NCBI RefSeq assembly: GCF_000017245.1
Contig: NC_009655.1
Location: forward strand, 1,984,001 to 2,048,000
DNA: 64,000 bases
Direction: 5' to 3'
Source: Actinobacillus succinogenes 130Z
GTDB lineage: Bacteria > Pseudomonadota > Gammaproteobacteria > Enterobacterales > Pasteurellaceae
A program made the position numbers and the translations under genes. Under the pieces are notes generated by a model. The model had not been told where the DNA came from and did no database searches. It saw only the letters and a program-made list of their open reading frames with translations. Below are positions 8,724 to 17,961 of the stretch, in pieces (position 1 is the stretch's first letter; every line of letters starts with the position of its first letter).

Positions 8724-9068
8724 ATGATCAATACAAATCCGAAACGTTCTAACGAGCCACCTGTATGGTTATTGTTCAGTGCAGGCGGCATGATCAGCGC
8801 ACTGGCTTTTCCGGTATTAATCCTAATCTTAGGGATTTTACTGCCTTTAGGTATTATTTCACCGGATGGCATTATTGCTTTCGCCCATCACTGGTTTGGT
8901 AAATTAGTGATTTTAGTGCTAACTATTTTTCCGGCCTGGGCGGGTTTACACCGCATCCACCACGGTATGCACGATATTAAAGTACACGTGCCGTCCGGCG
9001 GTTTAATCTTCTACGGATTAGCGGTACTTTATACTGTCGTTGCAATTTGGGGCGTTGCGTCAATCTAA
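8724..9068 (+). CDS. frdD: Fumarate reductase membrane anchor subunit D
   Basis: 114 residues from the ATG at 8724, chosen for its AAGGAG ribosome site and the conserved MINTNPKRSNEPPVWLLFSAGGM start; an upstream in-frame start at 8691 would overlap frdC without a ribosome site. Three membrane helices; the HHWFGK and HRIHHGMHD segments match FrdD. Last gene of the operon, followed by a strong terminator. Confidence 0.95.
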   Translation: MINTNPKRSNEPPVWLLFSAGGMISALAFPVLILILGILLPLGIISPDGIIAFAHHWFGKLVILVLTIFPAWAGLHRIHHGMHDIKVHVPSGGLIFYGLAVLYTVVAIWGVASI

Positions 9069-9084
9069 TTGTAAATATATCCGG

Positions 9085-9116
9085 AACCTCATACTTATTA
9101 GTATGAGGTTCTTTTT
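9085..9116 (+). terminator. Rho-independent terminator of frdABCD
   Basis: AACCTCATAC (9085-9094) pairs perfectly with GTATGAGGTT (9101-9110) around a 6-base loop, followed by TCTTTTTA. Confidence 0.93.
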
Positions 9117-9292
9117 ATTATGATTCCGAAATACAATCAAACTTCGGATACAAGTTGACGATGTACTAAACTTCGCTAAAGTGCGGTCAAAAATTCTATA
9201 TTTTTTGACTACGCTTTCGGATAATACTTTTCCCCCAAACTCAAAAGTTTTATACTTATTACCGGTTTTACTGGATAGAAAAGGAAAAATAT

Positions 9293-10309
9293 ATGGCAAT
9301 TTTAGTGACAGGCGGTGCAGGTTATATCGGCTCACATACCGTAGTCGAGCTGCTTAATGCGGATAAAAAAGTCGTCGTATTAGACAACCTTTGTAATTCT
9401 TCGCCTAAATCTCTGGATCGTGTGACGCAGATTACGGGTAAACAGGTAAAATTTTATGAAGGAGACGTGCTAGATCGCGCTATGCTGCAAAAAATCTTCG
9501 CCGAAAACGAAATCGAATCGGTGATTCACTTTGCCGGTTTAAAAGCCGTCGGCGAAAGCGTACAAAAACCGCTTTATTATTATGAAAATAATGTGGGCGG
9601 CTCTATCATTTTGACCGATGAAATGTTAAAAGCCGGCGTAAATACCATCGTATTCAGCTCCACCGCAACGGTTTACGGCGTACCCGAAACGGTGCCCGTC
9701 ACGGAAGAAAGTACCGTCGGCGCGACTACCAGCCCGTATGCCACATCTAAGTACATGGTGGAGCGCATTCTTGCGGACGCGGTTAAAGTCAACCCGCAAT
9801 TCAGTGCTATAGTATTACGTTACTTTAATCCGGTCGGCGCTCATGCAAGCGGCTTAATCGGCGAAGATCCGAATGGAATTCCGAACAATTTAATGCCGTT
9901 TATCAGCCAAGTAGCCATCGGTAAATTACCGGAACTCTCCGTATTTGGTGATGATTACGATACACCGGACGGTACGGGGGTGCGCGATTATATCCATGTT
10001 GTGGATTTAGCCGTCGGTCACTTGAAAGCACTTGACCAACATCTGGGACAACCGGGTTTACATACCTATAATTTAGGAACCGGTGTAGGTTATTCCGTAC
10101 TGGATATGGTGAAAGCCTTTGAGAAAGTGAATGATATCAAAGTGCCTTATAAAGTGGTTGCCCGCCGGGCGGGGGACATTGATTCCTATTACTCCAGTCC
10201 GAAAAAAGCGGCTGAAATTTTAGGCTGGACTGCCACACACAGCCTGGAAGACATGATGCGCGACACATGGAATTGGCAAAAAAATAATCCGCAAGGTTAC
10301 GAAGGCTAA
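9293..10309 (+). CDS. galE: UDP-glucose 4-epimerase
   Basis: 338 residues, the same length as E. coli GalE. It is an extended short-chain dehydrogenase: the NAD-binding GGAGYIGSHT motif is at residues 7-16, VIHFAGLKAVGES follows, the catalytic Ser/Thr is in FSSTATVYG and the YxxxK pair in SPYATSKYMVE; GVRDYIHVVDLA and LGTGVGYSVLDMV are also family signatures. It interconverts UDP-glucose and UDP-galactose, feeding lipooligosaccharide sugars and galactose use. No other gal gene is adjacent. The gap from the frd terminator (9117-9292) holds one uptake sequence and no other clear element. Confidence 0.96.
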   Translation: MAILVTGGAGYIGSHTVVELLNADKKVVVLDNLCNSSPKSLDRVTQITGKQVKFYEGDVLDRAMLQKIFAENEIESVIHFAGLKAVGESVQKPLYYYENNVGGSIILTDEMLKAGVNTIVFSSTATVYGVPETVPVTEESTVGATTSPYATSKYMVERILADAVKVNPQFSAIVLRYFNPVGAHASGLIGEDPNGIPNNLMPFISQVAIGKLPELSVFGDDYDTPDGTGVRDYIHVVDLAVGHLKALDQHLGQPGLHTYNLGTGVGYSVLDMVKAFEKVNDIKVPYKVVARRAGDIDSYYSSPKKAAEILGWTATHSLEDMMRDTWNWQKNNPQGYEG

Positions 10310-10339
10310 TCCCCTCCGCATTGTGTATGCAAAAATATC

Positions 10340-10372
10340 ACAGGGCGTATGATTAACGCCCTGTATTTAATG
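10340..10372 (+). terminator. Hairpin after galE
   Basis: ACAGGGCGT (10340-10348) pairs with ACGCCCTGT (10356-10364) around 7 bases. The downstream ATTTAATGTTT is only weakly T-rich, so it may be a weak terminator. Confidence 0.6.
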
Positions 10373-10478
10373 TTTCAAAAAACTTTTGAAAAACTGACCG
10401 CACTTTTCCCTTAAAGACTTCTCGTTCATTATTTGTTATGCTTTCGCATATCGACGTTATTCATCATAAATCATTAAC

Positions 10479-11765
10479 ATGTCACAACAAGCGTTACCGA
10501 AGCCGTCTTTAGCTTCGCAAATTTTCAGCCGTAATATGCTCATCTGTATTTTTACGGGATTTAGTTCGGGTTTACCCTTTTATATCATTAGCTCGCTGTT
10601 ACCCGTCTGGCTGCGTTCCGAACAAGTAGACTTGGAAATGCTCGGTTATTTTACCGCCGTCACGCTGCCTTTCAGCTGGAAATTTCTGTGGTCACCGCTA
10701 CTGGATCGCTACATTCCGCCTTTTCTGGGACGCCGCCGCGGCTGGATACTGATTTCTCAGCTTTTACTGATTACATCCTTAGCGCTTTTCGGTTTTATCT
10801 CTCCCCATGATAATCAGGGGTTAATGCTAATTGCTGCGTTAGCGACGCTGTGTTCGTTCTTTTCAGCCAACCAGGATGTGGTACTTGACGCTTATCGGCG
10901 GGAAATTCTGTCGGATAACGAACTCGGCTTAGGCAACTCCATCCATGTAAACGCCTATCGCATATCAGGTTTGGTACCGGCTTCTTTATCGCTGATTTTA
11001 TCCGATCATTTACCATGGCAAACCGTGTTTGTTATTACGGCACTGTTTATGTTGCCGGGTATTTTTATGACGTTATTTCTGAGTAAAGAACCTAAAATCC
11101 CGCTCGGTTGTCACCGCACTTTAAAAGACAATGTGGTCGAACCTTTCAAAGAATTCTTTGGACGCAAAGGAATCTGTTCGGCACTTGCCGTTCTAGCCTT
11201 TATTTTTCTGTACAAATTAGGTGACGGCATGGCAACCGCACTGATTTCCCCTTTTTATCTAGACATGGGCTATAGCAAAACCCAAATCGGACTGGTGGCG
11301 AAAAATGCTTCCTTATGGCCGATGGTAGTCGCCAGTATCGCAGGCGGCATTATTATGCTGAAAATCGGTATAAACCGCGCACTGTGGGTGTTCGGTGCGA
11401 TACAGATTATCACGATTTTAGGTTTTGCCTGGCTGGCGAAGCAAGGCCCCTTCGAACAAATCGGTACCTACCAGATTTTTGCGCTAAGTTTAGTCATTGC
11501 TGCAGAATATATCGGCGTCGGATTAGGCACTTCTGCCTTTGTAGCGTTTATGGCACGGGAAACCAATCCTCTTTATACGGCCACCCAGCTGGCATTATTC
11601 ACCAGTTTGTCCGCACTGCCCCGCGCCACCTTAAACACACAAGCTGGCGCATGGATCAATGCACTGGGATATTACGATTACTTCTGGCTTTGTTTCTTGC
11701 TGGCTATTCCGGGCATGATCTGTCTTTACTGGGTAGCGCCATGGAACGGAAAAAACAGTGCCTGA
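10479..11765 (+). CDS. ampG: Muropeptide permease AmpG
   Basis: 428 residues with about 12 membrane segments, in the AmpG branch of the major facilitator superfamily: FTGFSSGLPFYIISSLLPVWLRSE near the start, then LPFSWKFLWSPLLDRY and the basic loop GRRRGWI. AmpG imports anhydromuropeptides (GlcNAc-anhydroMurNAc-peptides) from the periplasm for cell-wall recycling. It stands alone with an uptake sequence in the upstream gap, and there is no recognisable ribosome site. Nothing here suggests an inducible beta-lactamase. Confidence 0.9.
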   Translation: MSQQALPKPSLASQIFSRNMLICIFTGFSSGLPFYIISSLLPVWLRSEQVDLEMLGYFTAVTLPFSWKFLWSPLLDRYIPPFLGRRRGWILISQLLLITSLALFGFISPHDNQGLMLIAALATLCSFFSANQDVVLDAYRREILSDNELGLGNSIHVNAYRISGLVPASLSLILSDHLPWQTVFVITALFMLPGIFMTLFLSKEPKIPLGCHRTLKDNVVEPFKEFFGRKGICSALAVLAFIFLYKLGDGMATALISPFYLDMGYSKTQIGLVAKNASLWPMVVASIAGGIIMLKIGINRALWVFGAIQIITILGFAWLAKQGPFEQIGTYQIFALSLVIAAEYIGVGLGTSAFVAFMARETNPLYTATQLALFTSLSALPRATLNTQAGAWINALGYYDYFWLCFLLAIPGMICLYWVAPWNGKNSA

Positions 11766-11900
11766 CAGTAAACAATACGCACGTTTTTTTAAATTTCATA
11801 TAAAAAACCGTCGATTAAATTCAAATATTTCCCAGCAGCCCTTGAGTTTAGGTCGTAACAAAGGTAAGGTAAACAGGTTAATTAAGACAATGAGGTTAAT

Positions 11901-12545
11901 ATGAAAATCATTCTTTTAGGCGCGCCGGGCGCAGGTAAAGGTACGCAAGCGCAATTCATCATGAATAAATTCGGTATTCCGCAAATTTCAACGGGCGATA
12001 TGTTGCGTGCGGCAATCAAAGCCGGTACGGAATTAGGCAAACAGGCGAAAACCCTGATGGATGCGGGACAATTAGTACCTGATGATTTAATCATTGCACT
12101 GGTGCAGGACCGCGTCGCACAGCCGGACTGTGAAAAAGGTTTCTTATTAGATGGTTTTCCTCGTACAATTCCGCAGGCTGACGCCTTAAAAGCCGCCGGA
12201 ATCGGCATTGACTACGTTTTGGAATTTGATGTGGCGGATGAGGTAATCGTCGAACGTATGAGCGGTCGCCGCGTACATCCGGCATCCGGTCGTTCATACC
12301 ATGTGGTTTACAATCCGCCAAAAGTGGAAGGTAAAGACGATGTAACCGGTGAGGATCTGATTATCCGGGCGGACGACAAACCGGAAACCGTATTGGATCG
12401 TTTAAAAGTCTACCACACTACCACCCGACCGTTAGTGGACTATTATCAAGCCGAAGCCAAAGCAGGCAACACCCGATATTTCCGCTTAGACGGCACTCAA
12501 CCGGTTGAAGCTGTGAGCCGGGAACTCGATAAAATTTTAGCATAA
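11901..12545 (+). CDS. adk: Adenylate kinase
   Basis: 214 residues, the E. coli length. P-loop GAPGAGKGT at residues 7-15, then STGDMLRAAI, FLLDGFPRTIPQA and the LID region GRRVHPASGRSYHVVYNPPK, which lacks zinc cysteines as usual in Gram-negatives. It balances AMP, ADP and ATP. The ribosome site is GAGG before the ATG. It is preceded by about 100 bases of AT-rich leader and followed by a strong terminator made of uptake sequences. Confidence 0.98.
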   Translation: MKIILLGAPGAGKGTQAQFIMNKFGIPQISTGDMLRAAIKAGTELGKQAKTLMDAGQLVPDDLIIALVQDRVAQPDCEKGFLLDGFPRTIPQADALKAAGIGIDYVLEFDVADEVIVERMSGRRVHPASGRSYHVVYNPPKVEGKDDVTGEDLIIRADDKPETVLDRLKVYHTTTRPLVDYYQAEAKAGNTRYFRLDGTQPVEAVSRELDKILA

Positions 12546-12562
12546 TTTAAAATATAAATAGC

Positions 12563-12598
12563 AAAAGTGCGGTCAATTTTGACCGCACTTTTCTTTTT
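12563..12598. terminator. Terminator between convergent adk and the iron-transport operon
   Basis: AAAAGTGCGGTC (12563-12574) pairs with GACCGCACTTTT (12581-12592). A T run follows on the plus strand and an A/T-rich arm lies on the other side, so it can serve both convergent units. Both arms are full uptake sequences. Confidence 0.88.
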
Positions 12599-12605
12599 AT
12601 GCCGA

Positions 12606-13511
12606 TTACTTAACCGAATCGGTGATTTCATCGATCATAGTATTCATAGATTGCAGACCGCCGAAGGCAAGGTACCAATTAGCGGCGTTTAAATATACAA
12701 TATGGTGATTTTTTGCCGCTTTAGTTTTGTTAATAATCTCATTATTTAACACCGTTTGCGCGTTATTGGCTTTATCCGTAATCGCCGCCGTGCGATCCAC
12801 GACTAACAGATAATCGGGATTTTTCTCCGCCACATATTCAAATCCCACACTGTTTCCATGCGTCGAACCGCTTAAATTGGTGTCAATCGGTGTAAAACCG
12901 AATTTCTGATACACCAAAGCATAACGGGATTTATCACCGAATGCACTGATTCTGCTTTCGTTAACCATCGCCACTAATGCCGTTTTATTTTTAGTCAAAC
13001 TCTCCAATGCCGTAAAACGCTTATCCAACAATGCTAATTTTTCTTTCGCCGCTGCTTCCCGATCGAAAATTTTGCCTAACGCCAGAATATTTTGTTGAAA
13101 AGACGGGTAATAATCGCTGTAATTATTATCCATATAAAATACCGGTGCGATTTCTTTCAATCGATCGATCACTTTACGTTGGCGAGGCGAGGCGATAATT
13201 AAATCCGGCTCCGCTTCATTAATATTTTCAAAAGCAGGTTCAACCAAGGATCCCATATTGGCATATTTATCATCAGAGAATTCACTCAGATAGCCCGGCA
13301 TATTGCCTTGCGACACCCCCACAACCCGATCTTTCACATCCAATTCGCGTAACGTATCCAACGCTCCCAAATCCAGCACCACCACTCTCCGGGGATTTTC
13401 CGGCACGATTTGTTTACCGGCGTAATTTTCTACCGTGATATTGCCTGCCTGAACGTTTACCGACCAAAGTGCGACCAAACCGGCGGCCAAAACTGACAAT
13501 GTTTTTTTCAT
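12606..13511 (-). CDS. Periplasmic iron-siderophore binding protein (FatB/CeuE/VctP type)
   Basis: 301 residues with a signal peptide of about 22 residues (cleavage near VQAG) and no lipobox Cys, so a soluble periplasmic protein. It has the cluster A-2 binding-protein pattern: ENPRRVVVLDLGALDTLREL, EPAFENINEAEPDLIIAS and the C-terminal WYLAFGGLQSMNTMIDEI. It resembles the catecholate-type siderophore binders CeuE, VctP and YclQ more than FhuD or BtuF. It would deliver a ferric siderophore, or a fragment such as a bis-catecholate, to the permeases encoded upstream. Last gene of a four-gene minus-strand operon. The ligand is inference. Confidence 0.8.
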   Translation of the reverse strand: MKKTLSVLAAGLVALWSVNVQAGNITVENYAGKQIVPENPRRVVVLDLGALDTLRELDVKDRVVGVSQGNMPGYLSEFSDDKYANMGSLVEPAFENINEAEPDLIIASPRQRKVIDRLKEIAPVFYMDNNYSDYYPSFQQNILALGKIFDREAAAKEKLALLDKRFTALESLTKNKTALVAMVNESRISAFGDKSRYALVYQKFGFTPIDTNLSGSTHGNSVGFEYVAEKNPDYLLVVDRTAAITDKANNAQTVLNNEIINKTKAAKNHHIVYLNAANWYLAFGGLQSMNTMIDEITDSVK

Positions 13512-13523
13512 TTTTCTCTCCTT

Positions 13524-14294
13524 TTAATTGGCATGTCTAAAATAGGTGGCGATTTTATGTCCATCGATTTCCTGAATAGGAATGAACATATCATAAATTT
13601 TCTGTAATACGCTGCTTCGCATAATTTCGTCTACCGCGCCCTGTTCGACCAACTTTCCGTTTTTCATGGCGATAATGAAATCCGAATAGCAGGAAGCAAA
13701 ATTGATGTCATGAATCACAATCACCACGGTTTTACCTAACTCGGACACCAGTTTGCGGAGTACCTGCATAATCTGCACGGAATGTTTCATATCCAGATTA
13801 TTCAAGGGCTCGTCCAACAGGATATAATCCGTATCCTGTGCCAATGTCATGGCGATATAAGCGCGCTGACGCTGTCCGCCGCTTAACTTATCAATATACT
13901 GACCGCGAAACGCCTCTAAATTCATATAACCGATAGCATTATCAATAAAAGTGCGGTCGGTTTTGGTAAGATTTCCTTTGGAATAGGGGAATCGCCCGAA
14001 CGCCACCAAATCTTCCACCGTTAAGCGCAAACTAAAGTGGTTCGATTGCTTTAAAATCGATAACCGCTTGGCAATATCACTGCTCTTTTGCGACATTAAG
14101 GATTCGCCGTTCAATAACACTTCGCCGGATTCAGGAGAAATCAAGCGACTCATAATAGACAGTATGGTACTTTTCCCCGCTCCGTTCGGGCCGATAAACG
14201 AGGTAATTTTGCCCTGCGGAATGCTGACGGACACATTATCCACCACAGTTCTATCACCGTACTGCTTGCAAATATCTCGAATTTCTATTGTCAT
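13524..14294 (-). CDS. Iron-siderophore ABC transporter, ATP-binding protein
   Basis: 256 residues. Walker A GPNGAGKST at about 35-43, a Q-loop (LKQSNH), signature LSGGQRQRAYIA, Walker B YILLDEPLNNLD and the switch HD in IVIHDINFA. It belongs to the FepC/YclP/VctC group that powers iron-chelate uptake. It overlaps the start-distal permease gene by 4 bases and is 12 bases upstream of the binding-protein gene. An uptake sequence lies inside the gene, in frame. Confidence 0.9.
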   Translation of the reverse strand: MTIEIRDICKQYGDRTVVDNVSVSIPQGKITSFIGPNGAGKSTILSIMSRLISPESGEVLLNGESLMSQKSSDIAKRLSILKQSNHFSLRLTVEDLVAFGRFPYSKGNLTKTDRTFIDNAIGYMNLEAFRGQYIDKLSGGQRQRAYIAMTLAQDTDYILLDEPLNNLDMKHSVQIMQVLRKLVSELGKTVVIVIHDINFASCYSDFIIAMKNGKLVEQGAVDEIMRSSVLQKIYDMFIPIQEIDGHKIATYFRHAN

Positions 14295-15256
14295 TTTTTG
14301 CTCGTTCTCAACAGTAAATAAATAAAATATACGCCACCGACGAAATTAATAATAATGCTCAATGTCGTATTAAAGGTGAATACCTGCGAGACCAGTACTT
14401 GCCCCGTAAGCAGCGTAATAATGGAAATCAGCATCGCCGCAGGAATCAGTATTTTGTGTTTATGCGTCGGCATAAATTCAAAGGTAACGTTCATGACTAA
14501 TAGCCCTAAAAACGTTAACGGACCTACTAATGCGGTGGAAACCGACACCAATACGGCAACTAAAACCAGCAATTGCTTGGTTAAACGTTGATAAGGCACA
14601 CCGAGATTAATAGCAACATCCCGTCCTAAAGACAACACATCGAGATAACATAAATACCGTAGCGTAATCAGAATTCCCGCCAGCAATACCGCTGCCGCCA
14701 GCCATAAAATAGCCGTATTAATACGATTAAAACTGGCAAAACCGATATCCTGGGCAATTAAGAATTCGTTCGGATCAATCAACACTTCCATAAAGGTAGT
14801 CAGACTTTGAAACAGCGTACCGAAAACAATACCCACCAATAACAGAAAGAAAATATTTTGCCGTTCTTTGCTAAACAGGAAGTGATATAGCATCACGGCA
14901 AACAGCACCATACTGCCGGTAGATACTAAAAACAACACCGTCGGATTCACGGACATTAACGTGGCAGAACCGAATAAAAAGATAATTAAGGTCTGAATCA
15001 ATAAAAACAGACTGTCCAACCCCAAAATACTCGGTGTCAGAATCCGATTATTCACAATAGTCTGAAAAATCATGGTTGCCAATGCAATAGCACTCCCGGT
15101 AATAACTATCGCCACTAAGCTCAAACTGCGGTGATACAACGCGTATTCCCAACGGTTCGGTAAACGGTAAAATAAATACAGGGCGACGGTAATCAGCGTT
15201 AATACGCCTAAAATCATTAATTTTTGACCGCACTTCGATTTCATCATATTAACCAT
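14291..15256 (-). CDS. Iron-siderophore ABC transporter, permease 2
   Basis: 321 residues, about nine to ten membrane helices, of the FecCD/BtuC permease family. Family features include FQTIVNNRILTPSILGLDSLF, the cytoplasmic coupling-helix region around LGVPYQRLTK and GPLTFLGLLVMNVTFEF. The start at 15256 overlaps the end of the upstream permease by 8 bases; ATG codons at 15247 and 15244 are also possible and none has a strong ribosome site, in line with translational coupling. It pairs with the other permease as a heterodimer. Confidence 0.88.
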   Translation of the reverse strand: MVNMMKSKCGQKLMILGVLTLITVALYLFYRLPNRWEYALYHRSLSLVAIVITGSAIALATMIFQTIVNNRILTPSILGLDSLFLLIQTLIIFLFGSATLMSVNPTVLFLVSTGSMVLFAVMLYHFLFSKERQNIFFLLLVGIVFGTLFQSLTTFMEVLIDPNEFLIAQDIGFASFNRINTAILWLAAAVLLAGILITLRYLCYLDVLSLGRDVAINLGVPYQRLTKQLLVLVAVLVSVSTALVGPLTFLGLLVMNVTFEFMPTHKHKILIPAAMLISIITLLTGQVLVSQVFTFNTTLSIIINFVGGVYFIYLLLRTSKK

Positions 15257-16235
15257 GCTGGTACCGCTTGAATAAAAGAACCAAAAAAATGCCGCTGCCC
15301 AACACGCCTACTACAGTATTTATGGCGATTTCATAAGGATAAATAATCAGACGTCCGAAAATATCGCATATCAGAACGAATACCGCTCCGAGCAAAGCGG
15401 TATGAGAAAGAATTTTCTTCAGGTTGTCTCCCAGATAAAGCGTTACCATATTGGGAATAATCAACCCCAGAAACGGAATCACGCCCACCGAAATAATAAT
15501 AACCGACGATACCGTCGCTACGATCGCCAAGCCTAAATACATCACCTGCTTGTAATTCAACCCCAGATTGGTAGCAAAATCCTGCCCCATTCCCACAATA
15601 GAAAACCGATTGGCAAATAAATACGCCACCAGCAAAGCGGGAATACTGAAATACAACAGTTCATAACGCCCCGCCATTACCAATGAAAAATCGCCCTGCA
15701 ACCACCCCGATAAATTTTGCAGCAAATCCTCTTTATAGGCGATAAATGCCGCAATCGAGCTGATAATATTCCCAAACATAATTCCTACCAAAGGTACAAA
15801 AATAGCATCTTTAAATTTCAAATGAGACAGAATCGTCATAAACAGCAATGTGCCTGAAAAAGATACCGCTACGGCGATCGCCGTTTTCAGTAACATTGAG
15901 GCCGAAGGAAACAGCAATATCGCAATCAGAATGCCCAAACGAGCCGAATCCATCGTGCCTGCTGTGGTAGGCGAAACAAACCGGTTGCGACTCAGCTGCT
16001 GCATAACGAGCCCGCAGATACTTAATGCCGAACCGGCAATTAAAATACTGACTAAGCGCGGTAAGCGACTGACCAGAAAAATTGACCATTGATCAGCGTC
16101 AAAATGTAATAATCCTTCAATATTTACCGTGCTTACGCCAATAAATAAAGATATCAGAGAAAGTAAAATGAGGAGGCAAAAAAGATAACGACGCTTCAAC
16201 ATGAATTTAAAAATACGAATAATTCCTATATTCAT
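15249..16235 (-). CDS. Iron-siderophore ABC transporter, permease 1
   Basis: 328 residues, FecCD-family permease: the SRLPRLVSILIAGSALSICGLVMQ motif, LGLNYKQVM coupling region and GVIPFLGLIIPNMVTL are conserved. First gene of the operon permease-permease-ATPase-binding protein, the order seen in vct/fat/ycl systems. I give the start at 16235, but neither it nor the ATG at 16202 has a clear ribosome site. I did not find a convincing Fur box in the short upstream gap, and no outer-membrane siderophore receptor or biosynthesis gene is adjacent. Confidence 0.85.
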   Translation of the reverse strand: MNIGIIRIFKFMLKRRYLFCLLILLSLISLFIGVSTVNIEGLLHFDADQWSIFLVSRLPRLVSILIAGSALSICGLVMQQLSRNRFVSPTTAGTMDSARLGILIAILLFPSASMLLKTAIAVAVSFSGTLLFMTILSHLKFKDAIFVPLVGIMFGNIISSIAAFIAYKEDLLQNLSGWLQGDFSLVMAGRYELLYFSIPALLVAYLFANRFSIVGMGQDFATNLGLNYKQVMYLGLAIVATVSSVIIISVGVIPFLGLIIPNMVTLYLGDNLKKILSHTALLGAVFVLICDIFGRLIIYPYEIAINTVVGVLGSGIFLVLLFKRYQHG

Positions 16236-16266
16236 GTTAGCACGTTGAGATTATGATGTGAAGTAT

Positions 16267-16313
16267 GAAAAGTGCGGTGGAAATCTTCGTGATTTTTCAC
16301 CGCACTTTTTTAG
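16267..16313 (-). terminator. Inverted uptake-sequence hairpin downstream of mepM
   Basis: AAAAGTGCGGT and ACCGCACTTTTTT face each other across about 20 bases that can also pair (GAAATC with GATTTTTC). On the minus strand it follows mepM directly. It also lies just upstream of the permease operon start. Confidence 0.7.
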
Positions 16314-16329
16314 TCCGTCATGCGAAAAC

Positions 16330-17769
16330 TCAGAATTTAAGCTGGCGTTCCACCGATTTGGCTCGCGCCAGGAAAACCTTACGTTCCGAATCCCGCATAG
16401 CGTTATTGATTCCCGGTAGTTTCACCGTCAGCGGATTCACCGGACGGCCGTTAATATGGAATTCATAATGCAAATGAGCGCCGGTCGAAATTCCGGTGTT
16501 ACCGGACAACGCAATACGTTCACCTCGTTTTACGGACTGCCCCGCCCGCACAAGCGGTTTACTCAAGTGCATGTAAACGGTTTGATATTCACGTCCGTGG
16601 CGCAATACGATATAACGACCGGCACCACCCGCTTGATAAGCCACTTTTTCCACAATAGCGTCGGCAGGCGCAATCACCGGCGTTCCCACCGGTAAAGCGA
16701 AATCCACACCTTTATGCGGACGAATACGCTTTGTCACCGGGTGACGTCGTTGCGGATTAAACGGTGAAGAAACCCGCGCTTGACGTTGAAGCGGATAACG
16801 GGAAAAACCTTTACCCAGCGTTTCCCCCTGACGATTATAATAACGCCCGTTTTCCGCCTGAATGGCATAATAGCTCCTATTCTGACTCTTAATATGAATA
16901 GCTTCTACATTACCTTGCCCGGTCAGTTTGTCTCCTAAATATTCGCGCGAAATCAAGATGGCAAAATTATCGCCTTTTTGCAGCTTTTTCATACTAAATT
17001 GCCATTGAAGCGCCGTGGTTAACTGGTTTATTTGGCGTCCGTCCAATCCCAGACTTCTCAAACCGGCACGGAAAGAAGTAGATATATGTCCCCGTAACAC
17101 CTCTTTCTTCCAAACGCTTTTTTTCTCAATAATCTGACGAGCAAATTTTCCGTCGTCTCGACGTTCATATACACGTTCTTCTTTTTCGGAAACCAACCAG
17201 TTTAAATATTCCAAATCATTATTGTTATCCAGGATCCAATAGACCTGTTGTCCCGCCTTCAAATGTTTTAATTCGGGATAACTGGCAATTAATTTTTTAC
17301 TGGTGTCGTCTTCCAGACCGGATAATTCCAATACGTCTTTTAACGTGTCGCCGCGCGCCACACTGTGATTAAATTGATCGGTAATCCGTTTTGCCTGATC
17401 AATCGCATCCAATAAATTATCCACGACATTTTGAGCCTCTTCCGGTAAAGGTTCGCTTAAATCAAAATCATTGGGATTAATTTTAATTTCATCCACTTCA
17501 TCATCTTTATCGGACAATTCGTCATCGTAAGATGTAGCTTCGCTCTCTTCTTTATTCGGCATTGCACGGCTTTCTTTATCCGCCGTTTCATTTTGTAAGG
17601 TGTGATAGGCTATTTCTTCCGCCGTTTGTTCCGATTTATGTTCCACCGTATCTTTCAGGCTCAAAATCCCGCCCGCAACAATACACACGACGGCGCAGAA
17701 GAAAATCAACGCTTTAATACGCGATTTTCTTCTGCGTCTATCTCGGGCTAATTTGACATGCTGAGTCAC
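16330..17769 (-). CDS. mepM: Murein DD-endopeptidase MepM (M23 family)
   Basis: 479 residues. A single N-terminal membrane anchor follows a basic start (residues 1-40), then an acidic low-complexity linker (about 50-110), a LysM/OapA-like region (VARGDTLKDVLELSG, HLKAGQQVYWI), and a C-terminal M23 peptidase. Zinc ligands are visible in HKGVDFALPVGTP (His and Asp) and HLHYEFH (the HxH pair). MepM cleaves D-Ala-mDAP cross-links so that new wall can be inserted. As in H. influenzae and E. coli it is divergent from znuC. Confidence 0.93.
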   Translation of the reverse strand: MTQHVKLARDRRRRKSRIKALIFFCAVVCIVAGGILSLKDTVEHKSEQTAEEIAYHTLQNETADKESRAMPNKEESEATSYDDELSDKDDEVDEIKINPNDFDLSEPLPEEAQNVVDNLLDAIDQAKRITDQFNHSVARGDTLKDVLELSGLEDDTSKKLIASYPELKHLKAGQQVYWILDNNNDLEYLNWLVSEKEERVYERRDDGKFARQIIEKKSVWKKEVLRGHISTSFRAGLRSLGLDGRQINQLTTALQWQFSMKKLQKGDNFAILISREYLGDKLTGQGNVEAIHIKSQNRSYYAIQAENGRYYNRQGETLGKGFSRYPLQRQARVSSPFNPQRRHPVTKRIRPHKGVDFALPVGTPVIAPADAIVEKVAYQAGGAGRYIVLRHGREYQTVYMHLSKPLVRAGQSVKRGERIALSGNTGISTGAHLHYEFHINGRPVNPLTVKLPGINNAMRDSERKVFLARAKSVERQLKF

Positions 17770-17961
17770 GGGGTGATCCTAAAAAAACTAACTGAATTTG
17801 TGCGTCTTGAGACACTGGAAAAACGGAAAGATTCATTATACATGAATCCCCCGTTATTTAAATGAACAAATAATCAGCGTTCGTTATAGGACAACAAAAC
17901 TTTTCATCTGTCAATAAATGAGTTATTCTTACACGTTTCTTGTTTGTAATTGGGTCGTATT

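Noticed and set aside
11315..11803. A 162-residue frame inside ampG
   Set aside because: Out-of-frame shadow of the membrane protein gene, with composition unlike a real protein (many Arg, His, Cys).
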